The notes: generated from the sequence alone by a model not told the origin. DNA of 64,000 nucleotides from Massilia sp. R2A-15 (GCF_030704305.1 NZ_CP131935.1:3968001-4032000); one strand, 5' to 3'. Shown: positions 36,970-47,046, counted from the first letter of the stretch. Translations and numbers: made by a program.

Positions 36970-38028
36970 ATGTCTTTATTGTCATCACCTACCACCGCAA
37001 CGACCTCGCCCGACGCCCGCCTGGTTCAACTGAACAGCTGGCTCGACACGCTCGGACTGGTCCGGGTCGACAGCCGCCGCCCGGCTTCGTCCGACGCCAG
37101 CTTCCGGCGCTACTTCCGGCTCGACGTGCTGCCCGAGCTGCAGGACAAGCTGGGCGCGACCCTGATCGCGATGGACGCTCCGCCCGAGCGCGAGAACGTC
37201 CCGGCCTTCATCCACGTGGCCGGCCTGCTGCTGGAGGCCGGCGTCAACGTGCCGGCGATCGTCGCGCGCGACGTGCCGAACGGCTTCCTGCTGCTGTCGG
37301 ACCTGGGCACCACCACTTACCTGGCGCGCCTCGATTCCGACAACGCCGCCTTCATGTACTCCGACGCGGTTGACGCGCTGATCAAGTTCCAGCTCACCAG
37401 CCAGCCTGGCGTGCTGCCGGACTTCGACCGCGCCTTCGTGATGCGCGAAATGAACCTGTTCCCCGAATGGTTCGTCGGCAAACACCTGGGCGTGACGCTG
37501 TCGGCCGCGCAGCAGGCCCAGCTCGACGCCGTGTTCGAGGCGATCGCCTCCAACGTGCTGGCGCAGCAGCAGGTGTTCATGCACCGCGACTACCACTCGC
37601 GCAACCTGATGTTCATGGACCAGAACAACCCGGGCGTGCTCGATTTCCAGGACGCCGTGTACGGGCCGGTCACCTACGACCTCGGCTCGCTGCTGCGCGA
37701 CGCCTACATCCAGTGGGACGAAGAGATCGTGCTGGACTGGGTGGTGCGCTACTGGCAGCGCGCCAAGCAGGTCGGCCTGCCGGTCAATCCGGACATCGAC
37801 GCGTTCTACCGCGACTTCGAATTCATGGCCCTGCAGCGCCACCTGAAAATCCTCGGCATCTTCTGCCGCCTGAACTACCGCGACGGCAAGGCGATCTACA
37901 TGGGCGACCTGCCGACCGTGATGGATTACGTGCGCAAGACCGCCAACCGCTACACCGCCCTGAAACCGCTGGTGCGCCTGCTCGACGAGCTCGAGGAAAA
38001 GGCGCCGCAGGTTGGCTACACCTTCTGA
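36970..38028 (+). CDS. amgK: Cell-wall amino sugar kinase AmgK
   Basis: This 352-residue phosphotransferase of the aminoglycoside-kinase fold corresponds to AmgK, which phosphorylates N-acetylmuramate and N-acetylglucosamine at C1 during peptidoglycan recycling. The catalytic segment HRDYHSRNLMF (about 213) and metal-binding DFQDAVYGP (about 231) are intact. The start is ATG 36970; an open frame from 36874 runs through the divergent promoter region. murU follows 10 nt later and uses its product. The pair bypasses de novo UDP-MurNAc synthesis and contributes to intrinsic fosfomycin tolerance in Pseudomonas putida. Confidence 0.88.
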   Translation: MSLLSSPTTATTSPDARLVQLNSWLDTLGLVRVDSRRPASSDASFRRYFRLDVLPELQDKLGATLIAMDAPPERENVPAFIHVAGLLLEAGVNVPAIVARDVPNGFLLLSDLGTTTYLARLDSDNAAFMYSDAVDALIKFQLTSQPGVLPDFDRAFVMREMNLFPEWFVGKHLGVTLSAAQQAQLDAVFEAIASNVLAQQQVFMHRDYHSRNLMFMDQNNPGVLDFQDAVYGPVTYDLGSLLRDAYIQWDEEIVLDWVVRYWQRAKQVGLPVNPDIDAFYRDFEFMALQRHLKILGIFCRLNYRDGKAIYMGDLPTVMDYVRKTANRYTALKPLVRLLDELEEKAPQVGYTF

Positions 38029-38038
38029 TCGGACTCCC

Positions 38039-38758
38039 ATGAAAGCCATGATTTTTGCCGCCGGGCGCGGCGAGCGCATGCGTCCGCTGACCGACGCCTG
38101 CCCGAAGCCGCTGCTGAAGGTGCGCGGGCGGCCCCTGATCACCTGGCAGGTGCTCAACCTGGTGCGCGCCGGGATCACCGAGATCGTCATCAACCACGCC
38201 CATCTCGGCCACATGATCGAGGAAGAGCTGGGCGACGGCAGCAAGTACGGCGCGAAGATCGTCTACTCGCGCGAGGAAACCGCGCTCGAGACCGCGGGCG
38301 GCATCGCCAACGCGCTGCACCTGCTGGGCGACGAGCCCTTCGTGGCGGTGTCGGGCGATATCTACTGTCCCTACTTCGACTTCACCCAGGTGAAAGATGT
38401 CCTGCACGACAAGGACATGTGGGGCATTCCCTACCCGCCCGACAAGCGCGACGTGGCCTGGCTGTACCTGACCCCGAACCCCTGGCATAACCCGGACGGC
38501 GACTTCGCCATCAACATGTATTCGCTGTCGAACGAAGGTTCGCCGAAATGGAACTTTGCCGGCATCGGCGTGTACCGGCCCGAGATGTTCGCCGGGATCG
38601 CCCCGGGCGAGCACGCCCGCTTCGGCCCGCTGATGCGCAAGTTCATCGACCTCAAGCAGGTCGGCGGCGAAATCTACGATGGCCAATGGGTCAACGTGGG
38701 CACCATCGAGCAGCTGGAGGAACTGAACGCGCCGCCGGCGCAAAGGGCCGCATCGTGA
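38039..38758 (+). CDS. murU: N-acetylmuramate-1-phosphate uridylyltransferase MurU
   Basis: This 239-residue nucleotidyltransferase turns MurNAc-1-phosphate and UTP into UDP-MurNAc. The signature AGRGERMRPLTDACPKPLL (residues 8-26) binds UTP; EETALETAGGIANALHLLG and the acidic VSGDIYC (metal binding) follow. It sits directly after amgK, and its stop overlaps the GTG start of pepP in GTGA. A glucose-1-phosphate thymidylyltransferase is the nearest alternative, made unlikely by the amgK partner. Confidence 0.9.
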   Translation: MKAMIFAAGRGERMRPLTDACPKPLLKVRGRPLITWQVLNLVRAGITEIVINHAHLGHMIEEELGDGSKYGAKIVYSREETALETAGGIANALHLLGDEPFVAVSGDIYCPYFDFTQVKDVLHDKDMWGIPYPPDKRDVAWLYLTPNPWHNPDGDFAINMYSLSNEGSPKWNFAGIGVYRPEMFAGIAPGEHARFGPLMRKFIDLKQVGGEIYDGQWVNVGTIEQLEELNAPPAQRAAS

Positions 38759-40086
38759 GCCCGTTCGCCGCGCGCCGCGCGCGCCTGCAGGAGCGCATGC
38801 TGCCGGGCGCGGTGGCGATCCTCGCGACCGCGCCGGAAGCGCCGCGCAACGGCGACAGCGATTATCCGTACCGCCACGACAGCTACTTCTACTACCTGAC
38901 CGGCTTCACGGAGCCGGACAGCGTGGTGGTGCTGGTGGCCGCAAGCGTGGACAAGCCGGCGCAGGCGATCCTGTTCTGCCGCCAGAAAAACGTCGAGCGC
39001 GAAATCTGGGACGGCTTCCGCCACGGCCCGGACGGCGCGCGCGCGGCGTTCGGTTTCGACGCCGCCTTCCCGATCGAAGACCTGGACGGCGAGATGACGC
39101 GCCTGCTGGCCAATGCGCCGGCGGCGTACTACGCGCTTGGCCACAGCGCCGCGCTCGACCTGCAGATGAAAACCTGGCTGCAGAATGTGCGGCGCCAGGC
39201 GCGCACCGGCGTCACCGCGCCGGCCGTCGCGCACGACCTGCTGGCCATGCTCGACGAAATGCGCCTGTTCAAGGACGCCAGCGAGCAGGCGGTCATGCGC
39301 CGCGCCGGCGAAATTTCGGCGCGCGCCCACCTGCGTGCGATGCGCGCGTCGCGTCCCGGCATGTTCGAGTACGAGATCGAAGCGGAGCTGCTGCACGAAT
39401 TTCGCCGCAGCGGCGCGCAGTATCCGGCCTACACGCCGATCGTCGCGGCCGGCGCCAACGCCTGCGTGCTGCACTACAACGCCAACAACGCGCAAAGCCG
39501 CGACGGCGACCTGATCCTGATCGACGCCGGCTGCGAATTCGACAGCTACGCGGCCGACATCACGCGCACTTACCCGGTCAATGGCCGCTTCTCCGCGCCG
39601 CAAAAGCTGCTGTACGAACTGGTGCTGGCGGCGCAGTCGGCCGCGCTGGCGGCGGTCGTTCCCGGACGGCCCTACAGCGACATCCACGACAGCGCGACCA
39701 GGGTGCTGGCGCAGGGCATGCTCGACACCGGCCTGCTCGACAAGGCGGTGTACGGAACGGCCGAAAACGCCATCGCCGAACGCGCCCACCAGCAGTTCTA
39801 CATGCACGGCACCGGCCACTGGCTGGGGCTCGACGTGCACGACGCCGGCGCCTACCGCGACGTGCATGCGGAAGGCAAACCGTCGCGCGCCCTGCAGCCG
39901 GGCATGGTGCTGACGGTCGAACCGGGCATCTACGTGCGCCCCGCCGCCGGCGTGCCCGAGCAGTTCTGGCACATCGGCATCCGCATCGAGGACGACGTGC
40001 TGGTCACGCCGGGCGGCTACGAAATCCTGTCGGAGGGCGCGCCGCGCACGGTCGCCGACATCGAAGAAGCGATGCGCCAGCGATGA
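38755..40086 (+). CDS. pepP: Xaa-Pro aminopeptidase P
   Basis: This 443-residue M24 metallopeptidase removes N-terminal residues preceding proline. It has an N-terminal AMP_N domain (about 1-140, YPYRHDSYFYYLTGF) and a pita-bread catalytic domain with the metal ligands visible: ILIDAGCEFDSYAADITRTYP (two Asp), GTGHWLGLDVHD (His), TVEPGIYV (Glu) and GIRIEDDVLV (Glu). The start is GTG 38755, overlapping the murU stop; the next ATG would remove part of the first domain. Its own stop overlaps the next start in ATGA. Confidence 0.92.
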   Translation: MSPFAARRARLQERMLPGAVAILATAPEAPRNGDSDYPYRHDSYFYYLTGFTEPDSVVVLVAASVDKPAQAILFCRQKNVEREIWDGFRHGPDGARAAFGFDAAFPIEDLDGEMTRLLANAPAAYYALGHSAALDLQMKTWLQNVRRQARTGVTAPAVAHDLLAMLDEMRLFKDASEQAVMRRAGEISARAHLRAMRASRPGMFEYEIEAELLHEFRRSGAQYPAYTPIVAAGANACVLHYNANNAQSRDGDLILIDAGCEFDSYAADITRTYPVNGRFSAPQKLLYELVLAAQSAALAAVVPGRPYSDIHDSATRVLAQGMLDTGLLDKAVYGTAENAIAERAHQQFYMHGTGHWLGLDVHDAGAYRDVHAEGKPSRALQPGMVLTVEPGIYVRPAAGVPEQFWHIGIRIEDDVLVTPGGYEILSEGAPRTVADIEEAMRQR

Positions 40087-41219
40087 ACCAGTTCGATGTC
40101 GCCATCTGCGGCGCCGGGCCGGTCGGCATGGCGCTCGCCGCGCTGCTGGCCAAGCGCGGCGTGGCGCCGGCGCGCATCGCGCTGATCGACGCCAAACCGC
40201 TGGCCGCCGCCATCACCGATCCGCGCTCGATCGCGCTGTCGTACGGCAGCCGCATGCTGCTGGAAGAAATTGGCGCCTGGCCGCTGCCGTCCACGCCGAT
40301 CCACCAGATCCACGTCTCGCGCCGCGGCCATTTCGGCCGCAGCATGATGGACCGCGACGAGCACAAGCTGCCCGCGCTCGGCTACGTCACGCGTTACGGT
40401 GAGCTGGTGGCGGCGCTGGCCGCGGCGTGCGAGCGCTTCGGCATCGAGGCGATCCGCCCGGCGCGCGCCAGTTCGATCGACGAGGACGATGACCGCGTCG
40501 TGCTGCACCTGGACGACGGGCGCGACCTGGCCGCTTCGCTGGCGGTGCAGGCCGAGGGAGGCGTGTTCGGCCAGCAGGAACGGCGCGCGCGCCAGCGCGA
40601 CTATGAGCAGAGCGCGGTGATCGCGCGGGTTTCGGCCAGCACGCCGATCGCGCACCGCGCCTACGAGCGCTTCACCGACGAAGGCCCGCTGGCGTTGCTG
40701 CCGCAGGACGGCGCCGACGGCCTGCAGTACGCGCTGGTGTGGTGCATGCGCCCGGACCGCGCGCAGGCTGTGCTGGGCCTCGACGACGACGCCTTCCTTG
40801 CTCGCCTGGGCGAGGCCTTCGGTAGCCGGCTGGGCCGCTTTACGCGCGCCTCGAGCCGGGCCGCCTTCCCGCTCGGGCTCAATGCCGAGCCGCGCGCCAC
40901 CAGTCGCACGGTCGCCATCGGCAATGCCGCGCAGACCTTGCATCCGGTGGCGGGACAGGGACTCAACCTGGGCCTGCGCGACGCGGCCGTGCTGGCGCGT
41001 TTGCTGGCAAGAGAAACCAGTCCCGCGGCGCTGGCCGGGTTCGGCGCGGCGCGCGAGACAGACCGCGCGACCACGGTCACGCTGACCGACGCGATGGCGC
41101 GGGTGTTCGCCGACACCGGGCCGGCGCAGGCGTTGCTTGGCCTGTCGCTGGGCGTGCTCGACGCGGTGGCGCCGGCGCGCATGCTGCTGGCCGAGCTGAT
41201 GATGTTCGGGCGCCGCTAA
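40083..41219 (+). CDS. UbiH/COQ6-family FAD monooxygenase
   Basis: This 378-residue flavoprotein hydroxylase is of the type that modifies the ubiquinone ring. FAD motifs are visible: AICGAGPVGMALA (about 7-19) and GNAAQTLHPVAGQGLNLGLRD (about 280-300), with the family-typical DPRSIALSYGS near 48. UbiH, UbiF and UbiI act on different ring positions and cannot be separated by eye, so no symbol is given. It overlaps pepP by 4 nt, a pairing seen widely in proteobacteria (pepP-ubiH). Confidence 0.88.
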   Translation: MNQFDVAICGAGPVGMALAALLAKRGVAPARIALIDAKPLAAAITDPRSIALSYGSRMLLEEIGAWPLPSTPIHQIHVSRRGHFGRSMMDRDEHKLPALGYVTRYGELVAALAAACERFGIEAIRPARASSIDEDDDRVVLHLDDGRDLAASLAVQAEGGVFGQQERRARQRDYEQSAVIARVSASTPIAHRAYERFTDEGPLALLPQDGADGLQYALVWCMRPDRAQAVLGLDDDAFLARLGEAFGSRLGRFTRASSRAAFPLGLNAEPRATSRTVAIGNAAQTLHPVAGQGLNLGLRDAAVLARLLARETSPAALAGFGAARETDRATTVTLTDAMARVFADTGPAQALLGLSLGVLDAVAPARMLLAELMMFGRR

Positions 41220-41270
41220 GTTCAACATGGGGACTCGGCGTCCCCGTCGCTCCGCAGCACCAGACCGCGC

Positions 41271-42290
41271 CTACCTGAGGTTGCGGTCCGCCGTCTCCGC
41301 CACGTCCACCAGCAGGTTCGCCACATCGACGAAGAACTTCTGGTTGATGCGCTCGAAGGTGTCGCTCGGCGCGTGATAATCGTCGTGATCCTCGACCCCG
41401 AAATACAGGAACGGCACCCCGGCGTCGTGGAACGGCCCGTGGTCCGAGCTGCCGGTCCAGTCCTCGACGCTGCCGGCCACCAGCTGCGAACGGTCGTGCC
41501 CGAGCTTTACCTTGACGGTATTGCGAGCGGCGGCCTGCGCCACCAGCGGCGTCAGGGCCGGCGTGTAGCTGGTGCCGGCCGCATAGATCTCGTTGCTGTC
41601 GTTGTGGCTGACCATGTCCAGGTTGAGGTTCAGCGCCAGCCGCGCCTTCGGGAACGGCAGCGCGGCCAGGAAGGCGCGCGCGCCCTGCAGCCCCAGCTCC
41701 TCGCCATCGAAGGCGGCGAACACGATCGAATGCCGCGGCGGATGCGCCTTGAACCACTTTGCGATCGCCAGCATCGCCGCCACGCCCGACGCGTTGTCGT
41801 CGGCGCCGGGATACAGCTTGCCGGCCTTCTCGCCCAGGTGGTCGTAGTGCGCCGAGACGACGATGTAGCGCGCGTCCGTGGCGCTGCCCGGTATGAAGCC
41901 GATGTAGTTGACCGACTTCGGATACTCGGTCTTGTAGGCCTTGCCGGGCGTGAGCAGGCCCTTGATGCTCTTGTGGGTGAACGCGAACGGTTCGGCGAAG
42001 GCGCCGCCGAACGGGCGCAGTCCCAGCGCCTCGAAGCGCGCCTGCAGGAAGGCCTGGGCCTTGCGGCTGCCCTCGGTGCCGGTGCGGCGCCCGCCAAATT
42101 CGGCCGACGCCAGCGTGCGCACGTCGCCGAGCAGCTGGGCGCTGTCGACCCGCGCCGCGCCCGGCGCGCCGGGCGCAGCGGCCGGCAGCGGCACGGCGAT
42201 CCTCTTCAACTCGGACTGGCCGGCGACTACAATATAAGCACCTGCGGCCATCAGCAACGTGGCGGCGAGGAGCATGCGCGATTTTCTCAT
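41271..42290 (-). CDS. M28-family zinc peptidase, exported
   Basis: This 339-residue aminopeptidase-like protein has an N-terminal signal or anchor (RMLLAATLLMAAGAYIVVA). Zinc-binding residues of the M28 family are seen in order: AHYDHLG (His, about 154), GADDNASG (Asp), DGEELG (catalytic and metal Glu) and SSDHGPFHDAGVPFLYFG (His). There is no PA or C-terminal targeting domain. It probably trims peptides in the periplasm or outside the cell. The start ATG 42290 leaves 67 bp to the divergent cyclase gene. Confidence 0.88.
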   Translation of the reverse strand: MRKSRMLLAATLLMAAGAYIVVAGQSELKRIAVPLPAAAPGAPGAARVDSAQLLGDVRTLASAEFGGRRTGTEGSRKAQAFLQARFEALGLRPFGGAFAEPFAFTHKSIKGLLTPGKAYKTEYPKSVNYIGFIPGSATDARYIVVSAHYDHLGEKAGKLYPGADDNASGVAAMLAIAKWFKAHPPRHSIVFAAFDGEELGLQGARAFLAALPFPKARLALNLNLDMVSHNDSNEIYAAGTSYTPALTPLVAQAAARNTVKVKLGHDRSQLVAGSVEDWTGSSDHGPFHDAGVPFLYFGVEDHDDYHAPSDTFERINQKFFVDVANLLVDVAETADRNLR

Positions 42291-42357
42291 GGTGTGTCCG
42301 CGATTCAGAAGTGCGCAGGATAGCAAATAAGACGTAGCGGTGCGACAATAAACCATC

Positions 42358-43287
42358 ATGGCCCAGCCACTTCCAGCCCAGCTGTATGCCTGCGTGCTCG
42401 ACGAATCGATCGACGCGGTCGTCGTGATCGACCAGGATAGCACCATCCGCTACCAGAACGCGGCGATGGACGCGCTGTGCGGCCATGCGGCCAATGACCT
42501 GCTGGGCCAGCCGCTTGACGTTCTGCTGCCCGACGATGTGGCCGGCAAGCACCGCGGCTACGTCGCCAGCTACATCGCGCGCGGCGGCGTCTCCACCGTG
42601 CTGGGTCATGTGCGCGAATTCTCTATCCGCCACAAAAGCGGCGAGATGATCCCGATCGAACTGAAGGCGATCGACCTCGGCGTCCACGAGAGCGAGCGCT
42701 TCTTCGGCGCCTTCCTGGCCGACATGCGCCCGCGCCGGCGCGAGGAAGCGCACACCGCGGCGCTGATGGCGCAACTCGAGCAGCAAGCACTGACCGACCA
42801 GCTGACGACGCTGCCGAACCGGCGCGCCTACGACGCCGAAATGGCGCGGGTGGTGGCGCGAAGCCGGCGCAACAAGGCGCCGATCGCGGTGGGCGTGTCC
42901 GACATCGACCTGTTCAAGCACGTCAACGACACCTGGGGCCACCCGGTCGGGGACCTGGTGCTGATCGAAGTGGGCAAGGCGCTCGAGCAGGCCGCGCGCG
43001 GCACCGACTTCGTGGCCCGCACCGGCGGCGAGGAATTCGGCATGCTGTTCCCCGACACTTCGGTCGAGCTGGCGCGCAAGGTCGCCGAGCGCATGCGCGA
43101 AGCGGTCGAGGCGTGCAGCGTGACGACGCCGGAGGGCGAATGCATCAAGGTCACGATCAGCATCGGGCTGGCGCCGCTGGCGCCGGGCGGCGCGCCGGAA
43201 GAGGCGGAGGCCAGCGCGGACGCGGCGCTGTACCAGGCAAAAGAAAGGGGCCGCAACCGTATCGAAACGGCGCAGCCCCCGGCTTGA
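42358..43287 (+). CDS. PAS-GGDEF diguanylate cyclase
   Basis: This 309-residue cytoplasmic protein has a PAS domain (about 10-125) and a GGDEF domain (about 145-305). The active site is GGEEF (223-227), and an inhibitory RxxD (R214-D217) lies five residues before it, so it should make cyclic di-GMP and be feedback-inhibited. The metal-binding DIDLFKHVNDTWGH is intact. The linker between the domains is helical. No EAL domain is present. It diverges from the M28 peptidase and is followed by two REP elements. Confidence 0.93.
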   Translation: MAQPLPAQLYACVLDESIDAVVVIDQDSTIRYQNAAMDALCGHAANDLLGQPLDVLLPDDVAGKHRGYVASYIARGGVSTVLGHVREFSIRHKSGEMIPIELKAIDLGVHESERFFGAFLADMRPRRREEAHTAALMAQLEQQALTDQLTTLPNRRAYDAEMARVVARSRRNKAPIAVGVSDIDLFKHVNDTWGHPVGDLVLIEVGKALEQAARGTDFVARTGGEEFGMLFPDTSVELARKVAERMREAVEACSVTTPEGECIKVTISIGLAPLAPGGAPEEAEASADAALYQAKERGRNRIETAQPPA

Positions 43288-43292
43288 AGCGG

Positions 43293-43319
43293 GGGGTCTG
43301 GTCCTGCGGACCTGACTCC
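43293..43319 (-). repeat. REP-A element, copy 2 (reverse orientation)
   Basis: This 27-bp imperfect palindrome begins GGGGTCTGGTCC and ends GGACCTGACTCC, followed by ATTTT. Orientation is given by the single T/A asymmetry in the arms. It forms an inverted pair with the copy at 43352. Confidence 0.85.
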
Positions 43320-43351
43320 ATTTTGGTATGCTGCAGCGTATCGAACAAGAT

Positions 43352-43378
43352 GGGGTCAGGTCCGCAGGACCAGACCCC
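43352..43378 (+). repeat. REP-A element, copy 3 (forward orientation)
   Basis: This is a forward-oriented copy (arms GGGGTCAGGTCC and GGACCAGACCCC around GCA). It lies 9 bp from the pntB stop and could end transcription of the pnt operon together with copy 2. Confidence 0.85.
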
Positions 43379-43387
43379 GCCCCTCCA

Positions 43388-44845
43388 TTACTCCACCGCC
43401 TTGACCATCGATTCGATCACCTTCTTGGCGTCGCCGAACACCATCATCGTGTTCGGCTGGTAGAACAGGTCGTTGTCCAGGCCCGCGTAGCCCGAGGCCA
43501 TCGAGCGCTTGTTGACGATGATGCTCTTGGCCTTGTACGCCTCCAGGATCGGCATGCCGGCGATCGGCGACTTCGGATCCTTGGCCGCCGGATTGACCAC
43601 GTCGTTCGCGCCCAGCACCAGCACCACGTCGGTCTGGCCGAATTCGCCGTTGATGTCCTCCATCTCGAACACCTGGTCGTACGGCACCTCAGCTTCGGCC
43701 AGCAGCACGTTCATGTGGCCCGGCATGCGGCCGGCAACCGGGTGAATCGCGTACTTCACGATCACGCCCTTGTGGTTGAGCTTTTCGACCAGTTCCTTGA
43801 GCGCGTGCTGGGCGCGCGCCACCGCCAGGCCGTAGCCCGGCACGATGATCACGCTTTCCGCATTGGCCATGATGAAGGCCGCGTCTTCGGCCGAACCGGC
43901 CTTGTGCGGCCGCTGTTCCTGCGCGCCGCCGGCAACGTCGGCCGGGGCGCCGCCGAAGCCGCCCAGGATCACGTTGAAGAACGAGCGGTTCATCGCCTTG
44001 CACATGATGTACGACAGGATCGCGCCCGACGAACCCACCAGCGAGCCGGCGATGATCAGCATCGAGTTATTCAGCGAGAAGCCGATGCCCGCCGCCGCCC
44101 AGCCCGAATAGCTGTTCAGCATCGACACCACCACCGGCATGTCGGCGCCGCCGATCGGGATGATGATCAGCACGCCCAGCACGAACGACAGCGCGGCCAT
44201 GATCATGAACGGCGTCCACGCCGGCTGCGCGCCATCGGCGAAGCAGAACATCAGGCCGAGCGCGATGATGGCGATTGCCACACCGAGGTTGATCATGTGC
44301 TGGCCCGGGAAGCTGACCGGCGCGCCCTGGAACAGGCGGAACTTGTACTTGCCGGCCAGCTTGCCGAATGCGATCACCGATCCGGAGAAGGTGACGGCGC
44401 CCACAAACGTACCGATGAACAGCTCGAGGCGGTTACCGAACGGCAGCGCGGCGCCGCGCGTGGCGATGTTGAATGCCCACGGCTCGGACACCGCGGCAAC
44501 CGCGATGCACACCGCGGCCAGGCCGATCAGCGAGTGCATCGCCGCGACCAGTTCCGGCATCTTGGTCATCTCGACCTTTTTCGCCGCGAATGCGCCGATC
44601 GCGCCGCCCACAACGAGGCCGACGATCACCAGCGGGAAGCCCATGCCGCCGGTGCCGATCTGCGCCTTCATCTTGAAGATCAGCGCGACCGTGGTGATGG
44701 CGGCGATCGCCATGCCGGTCATGCCGAACGCATTGCCGGTGCGCGCCGTGCCCGGTGACGACAAGCCCTTGAGCGCCTGGATGAAGCACACCGAGGCGAT
44801 CAGGTACATCATCGTGACCAGATTCATGCTGACGTATTCCATCAT
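43388..44845 (-). CDS. pntB: NAD(P) transhydrogenase beta subunit
   Basis: This 485-residue subunit contains membrane helices (about 1-270) and the NADP-binding domain III (about 300-485, with [18 protein letters not shown] and [17 protein letters not shown]). It transfers hydride between NADH and NADP coupled to proton flow. The start ATG 44845 overlaps the pntAb stop in ATGA, with GGAG 7 nt upstream; the open frame extends further upstream but out of context. It is the last gene of the pntAa-pntAb-pntB operon. Confidence 0.96.
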   Translation of the reverse strand: MMEYVSMNLVTMMYLIASVCFIQALKGLSSPGTARTGNAFGMTGMAIAAITTVALIFKMKAQIGTGGMGFPLVIVGLVVGGAIGAFAAKKVEMTKMPELVAAMHSLIGLAAVCIAVAAVSEPWAFNIATRGAALPFGNRLELFIGTFVGAVTFSGSVIAFGKLAGKYKFRLFQGAPVSFPGQHMINLGVAIAIIALGLMFCFADGAQPAWTPFMIMAALSFVLGVLIIIPIGGADMPVVVSMLNSYSGWAAAGIGFSLNNSMLIIAGSLVGSSGAILSYIMCKAMNRSFFNVILGGFGGAPADVAGGAQEQRPHKAGSAEDAAFIMANAESVIIVPGYGLAVARAQHALKELVEKLNHKGVIVKYAIHPVAGRMPGHMNVLLAEAEVPYDQVFEMEDINGEFGQTDVVLVLGANDVVNPAAKDPKSPIAGMPILEAYKAKSIIVNKRSMASGYAGLDNDLFYQPNTMMVFGDAKKVIESMVKAVE

Positions 44846-45171
44846 GCCTGTTCTCCCGCGATGGCTGCCGCCGGCTTGGCCTTCGGCTCCTTCTTCTTGA
44901 ACATCTCCAGCATGCGCTGGGTGACCAGGAAGCCGCCGAACACGTTGACCGCCGCCAGCGCGACGGCGACGGTGCCTGCGACCTGGCCGACCATGCCTTC
45001 GGTCAGGCCGGCGGCGAGCATCGCGCCGACGATGATGATCGCCGAAATCGCGTTCGTCACCGCCATCAGCGGCGTATGCAGCGCGGGGGTGACGGTCCAC
45101 ACCACGTGATAGCCGACATAAATGGCCAGCACGAAGATGATGAGATTGATGATGGTATGACTGATTTCCAT
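44842..45171 (-). CDS. pntAb: NAD(P) transhydrogenase subunit alpha, membrane part
   Basis: This 109-residue membrane protein has three helices ([48 protein letters not shown]) and a short cytoplasmic Lys/Glu-rich tail. It is the membrane portion of PntA encoded separately, as in Rhodospirillum rubrum. It is 25 nt downstream of pntAa and overlaps pntB. Confidence 0.95.
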   Translation of the reverse strand: MEISHTIINLIIFVLAIYVGYHVVWTVTPALHTPLMAVTNAISAIIIVGAMLAAGLTEGMVGQVAGTVAVALAAVNVFGGFLVTQRMLEMFKKKEPKAKPAAAIAGEQA

Positions 45172-45196
45172 GATGCCTCCCTAACCTTATTTCGAA

Positions 45197-46309
45197 TTAT
45201 TTGCGCAGCACTTCGCCGCCGGCGCAGACCAGCGACGCCTTCAGGATCTCGTCCTCGCGGTCGATCACCAGCTGCTCGTCCTTGTCGATGATCAGCTTGA
45301 GGAAGTCGAGCACGTTGCGCGCGTACAGCGCCGAGGCGTCCGCCGCCACCAGCGTGGCCAGGTCCGGTTCGCCGACGATATACACGCCGTGCTTGACGAC
45401 CGTCTTGTTCATCTCCGACAGCGGGCAGTTGCCGCCCTGCGACACGGCCAGGTCGACGATCACCGAGCCGGGCTTCATCGCCTTGACCGTCTCTTCCGAG
45501 ATCAGCACCGGCGCCGGGCGGCCCGGGATCAGCGCCGTGGTGATGACGATGTCGGCCAGCTTGGCGCGTTCGTGCACCAGCGCGGCCTGGCGCGCCATCC
45601 AGTCGGGGGGCATGGCGCGGGCGTAGCCGCCCTCGCCCTTGGCGATTTCCTTCTCCTCGTCGGTCAGGAACGGCACGTCGATGAACTTCGCGCCCAGCGA
45701 CTCGACCTGCTCCTTCACCGGCGGGCGCACATCGGACGCCTCGATCACGGCGCCGAGGCGCTTGGCGGTGGCGATCGCCTGCAGGCCGGCCACGCCGACG
45801 CCCATGATCAGCACGCGCGCGGCATTGACGGTGCCGGCGGCGGTCATCAGCATCGGCATGAAGCGCTGGTAGGTGTTGGCCGCCACCATCACGGCCTTGT
45901 AGCCGGCGATGTTGGCCTGCGAGGACAGCACGTCCATCGACTGCGCGCGGGTGATGCGCGGCACGGCTTCGAGCGCGAACGCGCGCAGCTTCGCCGCGGC
46001 CATCGCCGCGATGTTCTCGGCATCGAAAGGATTGAGCATCCCGATCAGCACCGCGTCGGGCTTCATCAGCGCGCGCTCGCCGGCGTCCGGGGCGCGTACC
46101 TTCAGCACCACGTCGGCGCCGAACGCGTCGGCAGCCGTGCCGATGGTCGCGCCGGCCGCCACGTAGGCCTCGTCGATCGCCGCGGCCATCACGCCGGCCC
46201 CGGACTGCACAATGACCTGGTGCTTCGCGGCCAGCTTCTTCACCGTCTCTGGCGTTGCAGCGACGCGGGTTTCCCCCGGCCGTGTTTCGGCCGGTATGCC
46301 TATTCTCAT
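45197..46309 (-). CDS. pntAa: NAD(P) transhydrogenase subunit alpha, NAD-binding part
   Basis: This 370-residue soluble domain I binds NAD(H), beginning IGIPAETRPGETRVAATP. The Rossmann motif is VLIMGVGVAGLQAIATAK (about 165), and the mobile loop region TALIPGRPAPVLI lies near 255. Together with pntAb and pntB it forms the proton-translocating transhydrogenase, which supplies NADPH. The start ATG 46309 has AGGAGG with 5-nt spacing. Confidence 0.95.
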   Translation of the reverse strand: MRIGIPAETRPGETRVAATPETVKKLAAKHQVIVQSGAGVMAAAIDEAYVAAGATIGTAADAFGADVVLKVRAPDAGERALMKPDAVLIGMLNPFDAENIAAMAAAKLRAFALEAVPRITRAQSMDVLSSQANIAGYKAVMVAANTYQRFMPMLMTAAGTVNAARVLIMGVGVAGLQAIATAKRLGAVIEASDVRPPVKEQVESLGAKFIDVPFLTDEEKEIAKGEGGYARAMPPDWMARQAALVHERAKLADIVITTALIPGRPAPVLISEETVKAMKPGSVIVDLAVSQGGNCPLSEMNKTVVKHGVYIVGEPDLATLVAADASALYARNVLDFLKLIIDKDEQLVIDREDEILKASLVCAGGEVLRK

Positions 46310-46542
46310 GAATGCCTCCTGATTGATAAACTGTCTAGAATCTACCACGTAAATTGCAGCAACGTCATCCTTACCCCGGTTATTCCGCCGAATGTGTCGT
46401 CTTCGAATCCACGGGTTCACAAAGTGTTAAATTCCTGTCTCAGGTCAATGAAAAATTGTCGTGTTTCGGCGTGCGTGGCGGGGGGCGCCGCGCAAGGCGG
46501 ACGGGGCCAAGGTAGAATGTCGGCTCATTTCGAAAGGCGCCC

Positions 46543-47046
46543 ATGCCCAATACTTGGAAACCGTCCGTCACCGTCGCCGCCGTCATCGAGCGCGATGGCC
46601 GCTTCCTGCTGATCGAAGAGGAAACGAGCGAAGGCGTGCGGCTGAACCAGCCGGCCGGCCACCTCGACCCGCACGAATCGCTGGAGCAGGCGGTGGTGCG
46701 CGAGGTGCTCGAGGAGACCGCGCACGATTTCACGCCCACCGCGCTGGTGGGGATGTACATGTCGCGCTACACCTCAAAGCGGCGCGGCACGGACGTGACG
46801 TATTTACGCTTCACCTTCTGCGGCACGGCCGGCAAGGAATACGACCAGCCGCTCGACCACGGCATCCTGCGCACGATGTGGATGACGCGCGACGAGATCG
46901 CCGCCTGCGAAGAGCGCCACCGCAGCCCGATCGTGCTGCGCTGCGTGGACGACTACCTGGCGGGCAAGCGCGCCGAACTGGATTTGCTGCACACCCACCT
47001 CTCGGTGTTCGAGGGCGGGCTTACTATGAAGACGGACGTAACATGA
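46543..47046 (+). CDS. Nudix hydrolase (NudJ-like)
   Basis: This 167-residue Nudix protein has the box [20 protein letters not shown] (residues 39-58) in the right spacing for the metal-binding REVLEE helix. The position directly before mnmA and the length resemble E. coli NudJ, which removes phosphate from HMP-pyrophosphate and nucleoside di- and triphosphates. The true substrate is not readable. Its stop overlaps the mnmA ATG in ATGA, so the pair is translationally coupled. Confidence 0.88.
   Translation: MPNTWKPSVTVAAVIERDGRFLLIEEETSEGVRLNQPAGHLDPHESLEQAVVREVLEETAHDFTPTALVGMYMSRYTSKRRGTDVTYLRFTFCGTAGKEYDQPLDHGILRTMWMTRDEIAACEERHRSPIVLRCVDDYLAGKRAELDLLHTHLSVFEGGLTMKTDVT

Noticed and set aside
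41220..41270. Short gap after the UbiH-family gene checked for a further ubi gene
   Set aside because: Only 51 bp, with no open frame.
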